Shown piece after piece: positions 32,996 to 41,473 of a DNA stretch of 64,000 nucleotides. The first letter of the stretch is position 1. Each line of letters begins with the position of its first letter. The stretch lies in assembly GCA_033795365.1 (NCBI GenBank), contig JARYGU010000003.1, forward strand, positions 434,001 through 498,000. The letters are read 5' to 3'. The notes beneath the pieces were generated by a model. It worked only from the letters and a program-made list of their open reading frames with translations. It made no database searches and was not told the origin of the DNA. The stretch is from JARYGU01 sp033795365 (GTDB taxonomy: Bacteria; Pseudomonadota; Alphaproteobacteria; Rhizobiales; Rhizobiaceae). Position numbers and translations under genes: made by a program.

Positions 32996-33775
32996 GCACT
33001 TCGCGATGGTCGCCCCTGGGGCGACGAGACGCCGCCTGCAGTCTCCTACTTCTACAGTCCGGATCGCAAGGGTGAGCATCCGAAAGCCCATCTCGCAGAC
33101 TTCTCGGGTATCTTGCATGCCGATGGCTATGCCGGGTTCCGCGACCTCTACGAGCCAACCAAACCCGACAAACCCGCCGCCATCCAGGAGGCGGCCTGCT
33201 GGGCGCATATCCGCCGCAAGTTCTTCGATCTGACCACCAGCCCCGGAACGCATCCGATCGCCGAGGAAACGCTTGTCCGGATCGGCGAACTCTACCACAT
33301 CGAGAATGTGATCCGCGGAGCGCCGCCGGACAGGCGCAAGACCGTCCGGCAGGGTCAGGCCAAACCAAAGATCGAGGCGCTCCGGCGGTGGTGGGACAAG
33401 GTGCTTACGGAACTGCCGCGCTCGAGCAGCACGGCGGAGGCGATCCGCTATGCGATTACCCGCTGGGCGTCGCTTTGCCGCTTCCTCGACGACGGCACCA
33501 TCGAGATCGACAACAACGCCGCCGAGCGGGCGATCCGGCCGATCGCGCTTGGCCGCAAGAATTGGTTGTTCGCTGGATCGGACAAGGGTGGCGAGCGCGC
33601 CGCCGCCATTCTGTCGCTCATCGAGTCCGCGAAGCTCAACGGTCTCAATCCGGAAGCTTATCTTCGCCAGGTATTAACCCGCGTCGCCGATTATACGATC
33701 AACAGAATTGACGACTTGTTGCCGTGGAACATCGCACCGGAGCCGCGACTTGATCATTATCGACTTTATTCTTGA
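32996..33775 (+). pseudogene. IS66-family transposase (TnpC) 3' remnant 2
   Basis: In one frame it reads LRDGRPWGDETPPAVSYFYS, GILHADGYAGFRDLYEP, CWAHIRRKFFDLTTSPGTHP, and GTIEIDNNAAERAIRPIALG, then INRIDDLLPWNIAPEP. These are the central and C-terminal blocks of IS66 TnpC (about 260 of some 500 residues), including the DDE-domain acidic residues in HADGY and EIDNN. The N-terminal half, TnpA and TnpB are missing. The frame ends in a run-on (RLDHYRLYS) that is really the start of another fragment. Confidence 0.9.
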
Positions 33776-33992
33776 GGTGATTGGCTACACCACCGCCAGG
33801 CTCGTGTTGCCGCTCATCACCCTCGGGAAGGTGCGCGTGCAATCCCTATCCTCAACCGAGACAGGATTTAACTGGCTGGGATTTAAGCGTGTCCCGATGG
33901 CCCGCTGATCTACCAAGCTCCTATGGCAGGATGGATCGGTTTGATCCCGTGGGTGCTTATGGTCGTCGTTCTTATCGTCACAATCGCATAAC
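33753..33992 (+). pseudogene. fragment of a small membrane protein gene, frameshifted
   Basis: The frame at 33753 reads IIIDFILEVIGYTTARLVLP, then GKVRVQSLSSTETGFNWLGF and stops at 33908. The neighbouring frame then gives MAGWIGLIPWVLMVVVLIVT IA and a stop at 33992. Together they look like one small protein with two membrane segments broken by an indel near 33900. No start codon is present. It overlaps the end of the IS66 fragment. Unknown function. Confidence 0.4.
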
Positions 33993-34221
33993 CGTCCCCA
34001 CGACCGGACGCTTACTTCCCGCGGCAAAGCGTTCAGACCGCCGCCACGTCACGGGCATTCAGGGTGCATGGGCGGCAGCTTTTGGGAGATTCGCAAAGCG
34101 GCCTGAAAGGCCGAAATGGAGGCGCATCTATGCCATGGCGCCTGTCGACCTGGAGCAAACATTCCACGCCTGCCGCCTCTAACCTCGGACACGCTGTCCG
34201 CTAGGCGCTGACCACGCCATA
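33993..34221. other. region without a supported gene; possible insertion-sequence end
   Basis: At 34002-34015 the sequence GACCGGACGCTTAC reads on the other strand as GTAAGCGTCCGGTC. This resembles an IS66-type terminal repeat (GTAAGCG at the tip), but no matching opposite end was found. The rest shows nothing convincing. Confidence 0.3.
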
Positions 34222-34597
34222 TCATTTCGTCGGCTGAGACCGCACCGTGAGTTTATTTCCATCTGGATCGCGAAGATATGCGACGAACGCCCCATTCGGA
34301 CGCTCTGCAGGTGGGCTCTCGATGGGCGTGCCACCATGCGCGATACCGGCGGCATGCCACGCTAGAACATGTTCGGGGCTCGCGGCGGCGATACCGATCG
34401 TCCCACCGTTGGCCGCAGTCGCTGGCCTACCGTCGATCGGTTTCGTGATCATCAAGCGACCGCCCTCATGGGCGTAGATCAGTCGGCCTCTCACATCCAT
34501 CTCGCCGGACTTGCCTCCCAATGCAACAAAAGGTGGCGTCGTAGAAGCTTCTGGCCTGCTCCAGGTCGTTGCTTCCGATCATGACGTGGGTGAACAT
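34222..34597 (-). pseudogene. glyoxalase/VOC-family protein gene with one frameshift
   Basis: From ATG 34597 (after GGAGATGA) the frame reads MFTHVMIGSNDLEQARSFYD ATF, the start of a VOC-superfamily protein. The next frame continues GGKSGEMDVRGRLIYAHEGG, ATAANGGTIGIAAASPEHVL and AYLRDPDGNKLTV to 34222. A single extra T in the run CTTTTG at about 34529-34534 separates them. Removing it gives an intact protein of about 124 residues. This may be a recent mutation or a sequencing error. Confidence 0.8.
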
Positions 34598-34835
34598 GCT
34601 TCATCTCCTGTAGGTGCTTCTGTAACGGTATTCCCTGACGTTTAACGCTCGAAGCTCCCTAACATGACGCCGCTGCCAAGACGATGTCTGCTTTCAGGCA
34701 GGCGCGATGACGCCTCTATGACCGACATGAGGGCGCAAAGCTCTTGATGAGAGCGGAAGCTGAAACCCCGCAAATTGGCCATCTGGCTTGCAGTTGAACC
34801 GATACGAACTTACGACACCTAGATCTACACTGTCG

Positions 34836-35255
34836 TTATCGGGACCATGGATTGATCACTTTCAACCCAGCGGCCTCGAACGGGCTTGTGTCACGAGTTG
34901 CGACCGCGAGGCCATTCGCTGCTGCTGTGGCGGCAATGTAGCCATCAGCCATGCCAATCGCTTTCCCAGATACTCGAGCGCGTGCCATCAGTTCCGAATA
35001 AAACTGAGAAGTCAGCAGGTTGAAAGACAGGATGCGCTCGAAAAAGTGAGGCAGCACTTCGCCCTCAAGGCGGTCGCGGAGGATAGTTTGCCGTTTCCCT
35101 GAAGGCATAGCAGCGATCCCGAAGCGAAGTTCGGCGATCGTTATCGCTGAAAGGAACAGCGTTTCGATGGCTTGGGCGTCCAGCCAGGCGATCACTGCCT
35201 CGTTAGGAACCGGTTTCCAAGGCTCGGATATAACATTGGTGTCCAGCAAGATCAT
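34836..35255 (-). CDS. FitB/VapC-type PIN-domain toxin
   Basis: A 139-residue PIN-domain RNase of the FitB-like class: MILLDTNVISEPWKPVPNEA (first Asp), Glu in LSAITIAELRFGIAAMPSGK, and IGMADGYIAATAAANGLAVA with ATRDTSPFEAAGL for the last acidic residues. Its ATG overlaps the antitoxin stop (ATGA). Intact. Second toxin-antitoxin pair in the insertion between copG and trbB. Confidence 0.92.
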   Translation of the reverse strand: MILLDTNVISEPWKPVPNEAVIAWLDAQAIETLFLSAITIAELRFGIAAMPSGKRQTILRDRLEGEVLPHFFERILSFNLLTSQFYSELMARARVSGKAIGMADGYIAATAAANGLAVATRDTSPFEAAGLKVINPWSR

Positions 35256-35506
35256 TCGAAGGTCATCGGTTCAGCAGGCATCTTGTCGCGACTTTTCTGC
35301 AGAGCTTCAACGTCGCTATCGGAAAGCTCAGCGTCGCGCCCAATAGCCGCCAGTAAAGCGCCAAGCTTAACACGTTCAGGGGGACGAACAGCGGCCTCAA
35401 TAATGTCACGGATCTCGGCCTCGGTGCTTCGGCCATGATGAGCCGCTCGCAGCCGCAGAGCACGATGTGTTTCGTCAGAAAGATTTCGAATGGTGACTGC
35501 CGGCAT
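35252..35506 (-). CDS. FitA-like ribbon-helix-helix antitoxin
   Basis: An 84-residue antitoxin starting MPAVTIRNLSDETHRALRLR, then AAHHGRSTEAEIRDIIEAAV, the typical FitA/plasmid-stability ribbon-helix-helix. The C-terminus (VEALQKSRDKMPAEPMTFE) would fill the toxin groove. Upstream in-frame ATGs at 35515 and 35521 are possible but 35506 gives the family N-terminus. Its start codon overlaps one of two TGATATCA palindromes, the probable autoregulatory operator. Confidence 0.9.
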   Translation of the reverse strand: MPAVTIRNLSDETHRALRLRAAHHGRSTEAEIRDIIEAAVRPPERVKLGALLAAIGRDAELSDSDVEALQKSRDKMPAEPMTFE

Positions 35507-35544
35507 TGATATCATCCCCATAGAAATGATGGCGTTGATATCAA
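35505..35544 (-). promoter_or_regulatory. paired TGATATCA palindromes, candidate antitoxin operator
   Basis: ATTGATATCAT at 35505-35515 and TTGATATCAA at 35535-35544, 28 bases centre to centre. The first covers the antitoxin start codon. FitAB-type complexes bind paired inverted repeats in their promoter, so this is a good operator candidate. Confidence 0.55.
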
Positions 35545-35688
35545 AGTATGGAGAATGACGCAAACTTTCAAGGGTTCATTAATGAGGACGAATTGCAACC
35601 GACGGCCGACCGTCCGCTGTCGGGACATCCAACACGAAAGCGGACATCAAAGTTCTTGTTTGGCCCCTGAAGTGGATATCAGATCGTT

Positions 35689-35733
35689 GCAAAACTTAGT
35701 TCCGAAACTTCGATTTTTGCGACTAAGTTTTGC
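35689..35733. repeat. 12-bp inverted repeat with 21-bp spacer
   Basis: GCAAAACTTAGT (35689-35700) and ACTAAGTTTTGC (35722-35733), perfectly complementary. TTTTGCGAC also occurs twice in direct repeat within it (35715 and 35729). The pattern resembles a recombinase or resolvase crossover site, but no recombinase gene is nearby. The rest of 35545-35951 holds no gene I can support. Confidence 0.55.
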
Positions 35734-35951
35734 GACAGACATTTATCTGATTTTCAAAGCCGTCTATTTTGTCGCGAATGTTAGGCAGACCGTCCTAAAA
35801 CGCGTTGGGCGTCAGGGATTCGATAGGCGGTTGCCGTTGATCGAAGCGGGATTTTCTGAAGATTCCACATCTTCGATGTTTTGGGCGGCGCATGGCCTCG
35901 ACTGAGTGCTTTCAGGCGGGATGAGTGCCTCGGAAGGCGGATTTTGGCCGA

Positions 35952-36482
35952 TCACGCCCTCACGGCGGCGATCAGGCCTGGCACGCCGACGATGGTGATG
36001 GCCCTTTTGATGTTGTAGGCGAGCGCCGGCAAGCTAAACTCCCCGCGCACGTTGTCCAGCCCGCGCATCAGGAATGCGCCCTGGTTCATCCACTGCTTGA
36101 TGGTGCCGAAGAGATGCTCGACGCTCTCGCGCCGTAGGTCGAGAATCTCGGCCGGGCGTCGAGTTGGGTGGTCATGCGGTCGAGGACCGCCTCGTTCTCC
36201 AGCCGCGAGACCCGGCGATAGAGATTGCCGTGCAGCGGGCTTGAGAGCGCATGTCTTGCAGGCGGCGTGGTCGCAGTATCGATCTTCCTGTTGTCGCGCC
36301 TTGCCCTCATAGCGCGGAGAAGGCGGCGCGCTGCTGGGGCAAGTATAGACGTCCTTGTCGGCATCGTAGAGGAACAGCTCCTTGGCGAAGTATCCCTCGC
36401 GGACCGCCAGCTCCCGGATCGACCGGGGCACATAGGCGATGCCGGCTGCCTCGCAGGCTTCGATGTCCTTGATCTTGAAGTA
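35952..36482 (-). pseudogene. IS1182-family transposase C-terminal half (second element)
   Basis: Reads IEACEAAGIAYVPRSIRELA, EGYFAKELFLYDADKDVYTC, then after a shift GNLYRRVSRLENEAVLDRMT, then back in the first frame ILDLRRESVEHLFGTIKQWM, GAFLMRGLDNVRGEFSLPAL and GVPGLIAAVRA. These are the C-terminal blocks of IS1182-type transposases. Two compensating frameshifts leave an apparently open frame of 204 codons that is not a working transposase. Confidence 0.75.
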
Positions 36483-37014
36483 GCCGCACAGTCTCAGGTG
36501 AGCCATCCGTAAGATGCGCTTGAGGTGAGCGAATAGCATCTCCACCTTCTTGCGCCGATGGCGCAAGCGCTCATAGTCGGGAGTCCAGCAATAGTTCTGG
36601 CGACGTCACGAGCATCCTCGTTGAGAACCCGAGGGGCTTTTCGAGCAACTGCATTCGGGCAGCAACGCTGCTTCAGGCGCATACGTCACAGTCCTTCTTG
36701 CTGGCCCGATAAAGCCGGGTGCCGTCGCTTGTTATGCCCGATCAGGGTGCCGCGTAGGAGCGGCGGAACTGTACCAGCTCCTTGCCTGCCGGGCAGACGT
36801 AGCGATCGCCCTCGCCATCCCATTCAAGTCTGCACGCGAGAATGTCCCGTCCATGAGGTTGGACTTGTCGAAGACAGGAATATGTGGAGCGATCTTCTTT
36901 TCCTTCACGAGCCAGGCGAGATTCTCGGCAGAACCGCAAGTGCTGTCGGCGACTTACATAGTGCGGCTTCAGGCCAAAGCGCCGTTCAGCCGCCTGAAAT
37001 CCCATCATTCGCAT
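36483..37014 (-). pseudogene. IS1182-family transposase remnant (first element), fused to the next
   Basis: Minus-strand pieces in several frames: RMMGFQAAERRFGLKPHYVS-like start at 37014, GEGDRYVCPAGKELVQFRRS, LKQRCCPNAVARKAPRVLNE DARDVARTIA, and RRKKVEMLFAHLKRILRMAH LRLCG. These follow the order of an IS1182 transposase, but with stops and shifts between them. At about 36482 this element joins directly to a different IS1182 sequence, so the joint open frame 35952-36566 is a chimera of two dead elements. Confidence 0.7.
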
Positions 37015-37336
37015 GATCCCCGCAAATCACTCAGAGGAGTGAACCACGCGTTGCAAGCGCCGGCAACTGCGGGTTTTTCAACACTATCTGGCCGAAAACA
37101 GTCATCTGGCACTTTCTCTCTACCCATGGGTCTTACGCCTGACTACGCACGGACACCTATGGAGAACGGCGACGCGCTTGATGAATTCAGGAAGATCGTC
37201 GCACCGCCGTTCACCTGTATTTGCACGCTACGCTACTACGATGCCAATTCCTTGTTGAATCACCCGGATTTCCGGCTCTTTTAATCATCCCGTCCGGGGG
37301 CCGTCTGTTTTTCTCCGGCCAGAAGCGGGGATCCGG
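37015..37336. other. 322-bp region before trbB without a supported gene
   Basis: It contains the end of the IS1182 remnant and the leader of trbB (AGCGGGGATCC before the ATG). No open frame with protein character and no strong hairpin was seen. A promoter for the trb operon would have to lie here or upstream, but none stands out. Confidence 0.35.
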
Positions 37337-38338
37337 ATGACAGTCGTGCATCGAAATTCGAAAGGCTTTGCACGCGGCGCGCGGATGCTGCGCACGGCGC
37401 TGGGCGCTGCCATCGCCCGCTTTTTGGAAGACCCTGGCGTCGTGGAGGTGATGCTCAATCCCGACGGGCGGTTGTGGATCGATCGTCTCTCGGAGGGCAT
37501 GTCCGACACCGGCGAGCGCATCTTGCCCGCGGACGGCGAACGCATCATTCGCCTGGTCGCCCACCATGTCGGTGCGGAGGTTCATGCTGGCGCTCCGCGG
37601 GTGTCGGCCGAATTGCCCGACAGTGGCGAACGCTTTGAAGGTCTGTTGCCTCCGATCGTCACAGGTCCTGCCTTCGCCATCCGCAAGCCGGCGATCTCGG
37701 TCTTTACCCTCGATGACTATGTTGCAGCAGGGACCATGACCGCCGATCAGGCGGGATTGCTGCGCGAGGCCGTCGCCTCACACGCCAATGTGCTGGTCGC
37801 GGGTGGCACGGGCACCGGCAAGACCACGCTCACCAATGCACTGCTGGCCGAAGTGGCGAAGGGGCGGGACCGACTCCTCATCATCGAGGACACGCGCGAG
37901 CTTCAGAGTCAGTCCGAAAACAAGGTGCCGATGCGCACCAAGGACTTCATCGCCGATCTCACCGATCTGGCGCGCTCGGCCATGCGCTTCCGGCCCGATC
38001 GCATCATTGTCGGCGAGGTGCGGGGCCCCGAAGCCCTCGACCTTCTGAAGCTCTGGGGAACCGGACATCCCGGCGGCATCGGCACCATTCATGCCGGCAC
38101 CAGCCTCGGCGCGCTCCGCCGGCTCGAACAGCTTATTCAGGAAGCCGTCGTCACCGTCCCCAGGGCGCTGATCGCCGAAACCATCGACATCGTAGCGGTT
38201 CTCTCCGGTCGCGGCTCCGCGCGCCGGCTCTCCGAGCTCGCCTGCGTCGAAGGGCTCGGCCCCGACGGCGATTACCGCGTCGTCCCCGCTCATCTTTCCC
38301 TCGACCGCCAACCGCTTCCGAAAGGAGAACAGCAATGA
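37337..38338 (+). CDS. trbB: conjugal transfer ATPase TrbB (VirB11-like)
   Basis: A 333-residue hexameric secretion ATPase of the mating channel. Walker A GGTGTGKTT is at about residues 155-163, the Asp box in LLIIEDTRELQSQSENKVPM, Walker B and His box in IIVGEVRGPEALDLL and GGIGTIHAGTS. The N-terminus is normal (RMLRTALGAAIARFLEDPGV), so the insertion upstream did not damage it. First gene of the trbBCDEJKLFGI run, all overlapping or nearly so. Confidence 0.96.
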   Translation: MTVVHRNSKGFARGARMLRTALGAAIARFLEDPGVVEVMLNPDGRLWIDRLSEGMSDTGERILPADGERIIRLVAHHVGAEVHAGAPRVSAELPDSGERFEGLLPPIVTGPAFAIRKPAISVFTLDDYVAAGTMTADQAGLLREAVASHANVLVAGGTGTGKTTLTNALLAEVAKGRDRLLIIEDTRELQSQSENKVPMRTKDFIADLTDLARSAMRFRPDRIIVGEVRGPEALDLLKLWGTGHPGGIGTIHAGTSLGALRRLEQLIQEAVVTVPRALIAETIDIVAVLSGRGSARRLSELACVEGLGPDGDYRVVPAHLSLDRQPLPKGEQQ

Positions 38339-38724
38339 CCCTGCACGTTCCACGCTTCCTATATCCGGGGTCGGGTCAGGCGAACGACCGCACGCTGTCC
38401 GTCCTGCCCGGCATCCGTCGCCACCTCATTGGTTCGACGGCACTGGCCGCCATTATGATGATGGCGGCCATGCCGGCTCACGCTTCCGGCTCGTCGATGC
38501 CGTGGGAGGCACCGCTTCAGTCGATCCTCGAATCCATCGAGGGGCCGGTGGCCAAAATCGTAGCCGTGATCATTATTATTGCCACTGGTCTTGCGCTGGC
38601 CTTCGGCGATACAAGCGGCGGTTTCCGGCGACTGATACAGATCGTCTTCGGCCTGTCGATCGCGTTTGCGGCCAGTTCCTTCTTCCTCAGCTTCTTCTCG
38701 TTCGGCGGCGGGGCGCTGGTCTGA
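38335..38724 (+). CDS. trbC: TrbC, VirB2-like pilin
   Basis: A 129-residue pilin precursor. A long leader ends with STALAAIMMMAAMPAHASGS, the cleavage region. Two hydrophobic segments follow (VAKIVAVIIIIATGLALAFG and IQIVFGLSIAFAASSFFLSF), as in VirB2/TrbC. The TraF-type peptidase at 24847 is the expected maturation enzyme. Start overlaps the trbB stop. Confidence 0.93.
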   Translation: MTLHVPRFLYPGSGQANDRTLSVLPGIRRHLIGSTALAAIMMMAAMPAHASGSSMPWEAPLQSILESIEGPVAKIVAVIIIIATGLALAFGDTSGGFRRLIQIVFGLSIAFAASSFFLSFFSFGGGALV

Positions 38725-39005
38725 TGGCGGGAATTCTGCAACACGCCAACGAGGTGCCGGGCTTCAGCATCACCGTCCACCGGGCGCTGACCGAACACAT
38801 CCTGCTCGGTGGCGCTCCGAGAAGCATCGCCATCATGAACGGAACGCTCGCCGGAGCCGTAGGCCTCGGCCTCCGTCTCTGGCTGGTCGGCCTCGCCATA
38901 TGGGCAGTTGGGCACTTCGCAGCGGTCTGGGCGGCGAAACGCGATCCGCTGTTCGTGGAAGTCGGGCGCCGTCACCTTCGTATCCCCGGTCATCTTGCGG
39001 TCTGA
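38724..39005 (+). CDS. trbD: TrbD, VirB3-like channel protein
   Basis: A 93-residue inner-membrane protein: FSITVHRALTEHILLGGAPR, then the hydrophobic hairpin AIMNGTLAGAVGLGLRLWLV GLAIWAVGHFAAVW and the tail VGRRHLRIPGHLAV. ATG overlaps the trbC stop by one base (TGATG). Partner of the TrbE ATPase, as VirB3 is of VirB4. Confidence 0.93.
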   Translation: MAGILQHANEVPGFSITVHRALTEHILLGGAPRSIAIMNGTLAGAVGLGLRLWLVGLAIWAVGHFAAVWAAKRDPLFVEVGRRHLRIPGHLAV

Positions 39006-39016
39006 GGAGTGCGGCC

Positions 39017-41473
39017 ATGATGAACCTTGCCGAATACCGCCGCACCGCCAGCCGCCTTGCCGACTTCCTGCCCTGGGCAGCACTTGTCGGCGAGGGTGTC
39101 GTTCTGAACAAGGACGGATCGCTGCAAAGGACCGCCCGATTCCGTGGACCGGATCTGGAATCCGCCGTCGCTGCCGAACTGGTCGCTGTTGCCGCGCGAT
39201 TGAACAATGCTTTCCGTCGTCTCGGCTCCGGCTGGGCGATCTTCGTGGAAGCGCAGCGCCAGGAAGCGGCGACCTATCCCGACAGCCGTTTTCCAGATCC
39301 GGCCTCGGCGCTGCTGGATGCCGAGCGCAAGGCCGATTTCGAGGAACAGGGTAGCCATTTCATTTCAGAATATTTTCTGACCTTCACCTATCTGCCGCCA
39401 GCCGAGGACGCGGCCCGCACCGAAGCATGGCTCTATGAAGGCCGCGAGCGATCCGGTGTCGACGCGCACAAGATCCTGCGCGCCTTTACCGATCGCACCG
39501 ATCGCGTGCTGGCGCTGCTCGACGGCTTCATGCCGGAATGCCACTGGCTCGATGACAGCGAGACGCTGACCTATCTGCATTCCACCGTCTCGACCAACCG
39601 GCATCGCGTCCGCGTTCCCGAGATACCGATGTACCTGGACGCGCTGCTGGCCGATCAGCCGCTGACCGGCGGACTGGAGCCGCGCCTCGGCAATAGCCAT
39701 CTGCGCATCCTCACCATCATCGGCTTCCCGACCGCGACCACGCCCGGAATTCTCGACGAGTTGAACAGGCTCGTCTTTCCCTATCGCTGGTCGACGCGCG
39801 CGATCCTGCTCGACAAGACCGACGCCATCCAGTTGCTCACCAAAATCCGCCGCCAGTGGTTTGCGAAGCGCAAGTCGATCGCCGCCATTTTGAAAGAGGT
39901 GATGACCAACGAGGCTTCCGTTCTCGTGGATACCGACGCGGCCAACAAGGCGGCCGACGCGGACATCGCGCTTCAGGAGCTTGGGCAGGATTATGCCGGC
40001 ATGGCCTATGTCACGGCGACCGTCTCCGTCTGGGACGAAGATTCCCGCCTCGCCGACGAAAAGTTCAGGCTTGTCGAAAAGGTTATCCAAGGCCGCGATT
40101 TCACCGCGATGCCGGAGACCATCAATGCCGTCGATGCCTGGCTCGGCTCGCTGCCGGGGCATGTCTACGCCAACGTCCGCCAGCCGCCGATCTCGACGCT
40201 CAATCTCGCCCACATGATCCCCCTCAGTGCCGTGTGGGCGGGGCCGGAACGGGATGACCATTTCGGTGCGCCGCCCTTGCTTTTTGGCAAGACCGAAGGA
40301 AGCACCCCGTTCCGGCTTTCCCTTCATGTCGACGATGTCGGGCACACGCTCGTCGTCGGGCCGACAGGTTCAGGCAAAAGCGTGTTGCTCGCCTGCATGG
40401 CGCTTCAGTTCCGGCGCTACGAGCGGAGCCAGATCTTCGCCTTCGATTTCGGGGGCTCGATCAGAGCCGCGGGCCTCGCCATGGGCGGTGACTGGCATGA
40501 TCTCGGTGGCAATCTGACCGAGGGGGACACGCTTTCCGTCTCGCTCCAGCCGCTCGCACGCATCCATAGCGCGCCCGAACGCGCCTGGGCGGCCGACTGG
40601 ATCGTCGCCATCCTGACACGCGAGAGCATCGCGATCACGCCGGACGTCAAGGAACATATCTGGACAGCGCTGACCTCGCTCGCCTCCGCGCCGGTCGAGG
40701 AACGCACCATCACCGGTCTGACGGTGCTGCTGCAATCGAACGACCTGAAGCAGGCGCTCAGGCCGTATTGCGTCGGCGGTCCCTACGGCCGGCTGCTCGA
40801 TGCCGAAACCGAGCACCTCGGCAGTGCGTCGGTGCAGGCCTTCGAGATCGAGGGGCTGGTTGGCACCGGCGCCGCTCCGGCCGTCCTGTCCTATCTATTC
40901 CACCGCATCGGCGACCGGCTCGACGGCTCGCCCACCTTGCTCATCATCGACGAGGGCTGGCTGGCGCTTGATGACGAAGCTTTTTCCGGGCAGTTGCGGG
41001 AATGGCTTAAAACACTCCGCAAGAAGAACGCTTCGGTCATCTTCGCCACGCAGTCGCTTTCCGACATCGACAATTCGGCGATCGCGCCGGCGATCATCGA
41101 AAGCTGCCCGACGCGTCTGCTTCTTCCGAATGAGCGCGCCGTCGAGCCGCAGATCACCGCGATCTATCAGCGATTTGGCCTGAACGCGCGCCAGATCGAG
41201 ATCCTGGCGCGGGCTACGCCGAAGAAGGACTACTACTGCCAGAGCCGCAGGGGGAACCGCCTGTTCGAGCTGGGCCTCAGCGAAGTCGGTCTGGCGCTCA
41301 CGGCCGCTTCCTCGAAATCCGACCAGTCCGCCACCGCCCGTGTCTTCACCGAGCACGGTCGGGACGGTTTCCTCGCCGCCTGGCTGCGCCTGCGCGGTGT
41401 CGATTGGGCCGCCGACCTCATTCCCAACCTCACCAATCTCATTCCCCAGCCTGACAAGGAGGCTCAACCATGA
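39017..41473 (+). CDS. trbE: TrbE, VirB4-like conjugation ATPase
   Basis: An 818-residue ATPase, the largest channel component. The N-terminal VirB4 domain contains LADFLPWAALVGEGVVLNKD. The C-terminal motor domain has Walker A VVGPTGSGKSVLLACMALQF at about residues 446-465 and Walker B SPTLLIIDEGWLALDDEAFS. The family tail VIFATQSLSDIDNSAIAPAI is present. Full length. Starts at the first of two adjacent ATGs after GAGGAGTGCGG. Confidence 0.96.
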   Translation: MMNLAEYRRTASRLADFLPWAALVGEGVVLNKDGSLQRTARFRGPDLESAVAAELVAVAARLNNAFRRLGSGWAIFVEAQRQEAATYPDSRFPDPASALLDAERKADFEEQGSHFISEYFLTFTYLPPAEDAARTEAWLYEGRERSGVDAHKILRAFTDRTDRVLALLDGFMPECHWLDDSETLTYLHSTVSTNRHRVRVPEIPMYLDALLADQPLTGGLEPRLGNSHLRILTIIGFPTATTPGILDELNRLVFPYRWSTRAILLDKTDAIQLLTKIRRQWFAKRKSIAAILKEVMTNEASVLVDTDAANKAADADIALQELGQDYAGMAYVTATVSVWDEDSRLADEKFRLVEKVIQGRDFTAMPETINAVDAWLGSLPGHVYANVRQPPISTLNLAHMIPLSAVWAGPERDDHFGAPPLLFGKTEGSTPFRLSLHVDDVGHTLVVGPTGSGKSVLLACMALQFRRYERSQIFAFDFGGSIRAAGLAMGGDWHDLGGNLTEGDTLSVSLQPLARIHSAPERAWAADWIVAILTRESIAITPDVKEHIWTALTSLASAPVEERTITGLTVLLQSNDLKQALRPYCVGGPYGRLLDAETEHLGSASVQAFEIEGLVGTGAAPAVLSYLFHRIGDRLDGSPTLLIIDEGWLALDDEAFSGQLREWLKTLRKKNASVIFATQSLSDIDNSAIAPAIIESCPTRLLLPNERAVEPQITAIYQRFGLNARQIEILARATPKKDYYCQSRRGNRLFELGLSEVGLALTAASSKSDQSATARVFTEHGRDGFLAAWLRLRGVDWAADLIPNLTNLIPQPDKEAQP

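Noticed and set aside
33781..34182. 133-codon plus-strand frame after the IS66 remnant
   Set aside because: Composition is shadow-like; the neighbouring frames give a better membrane-protein reading.
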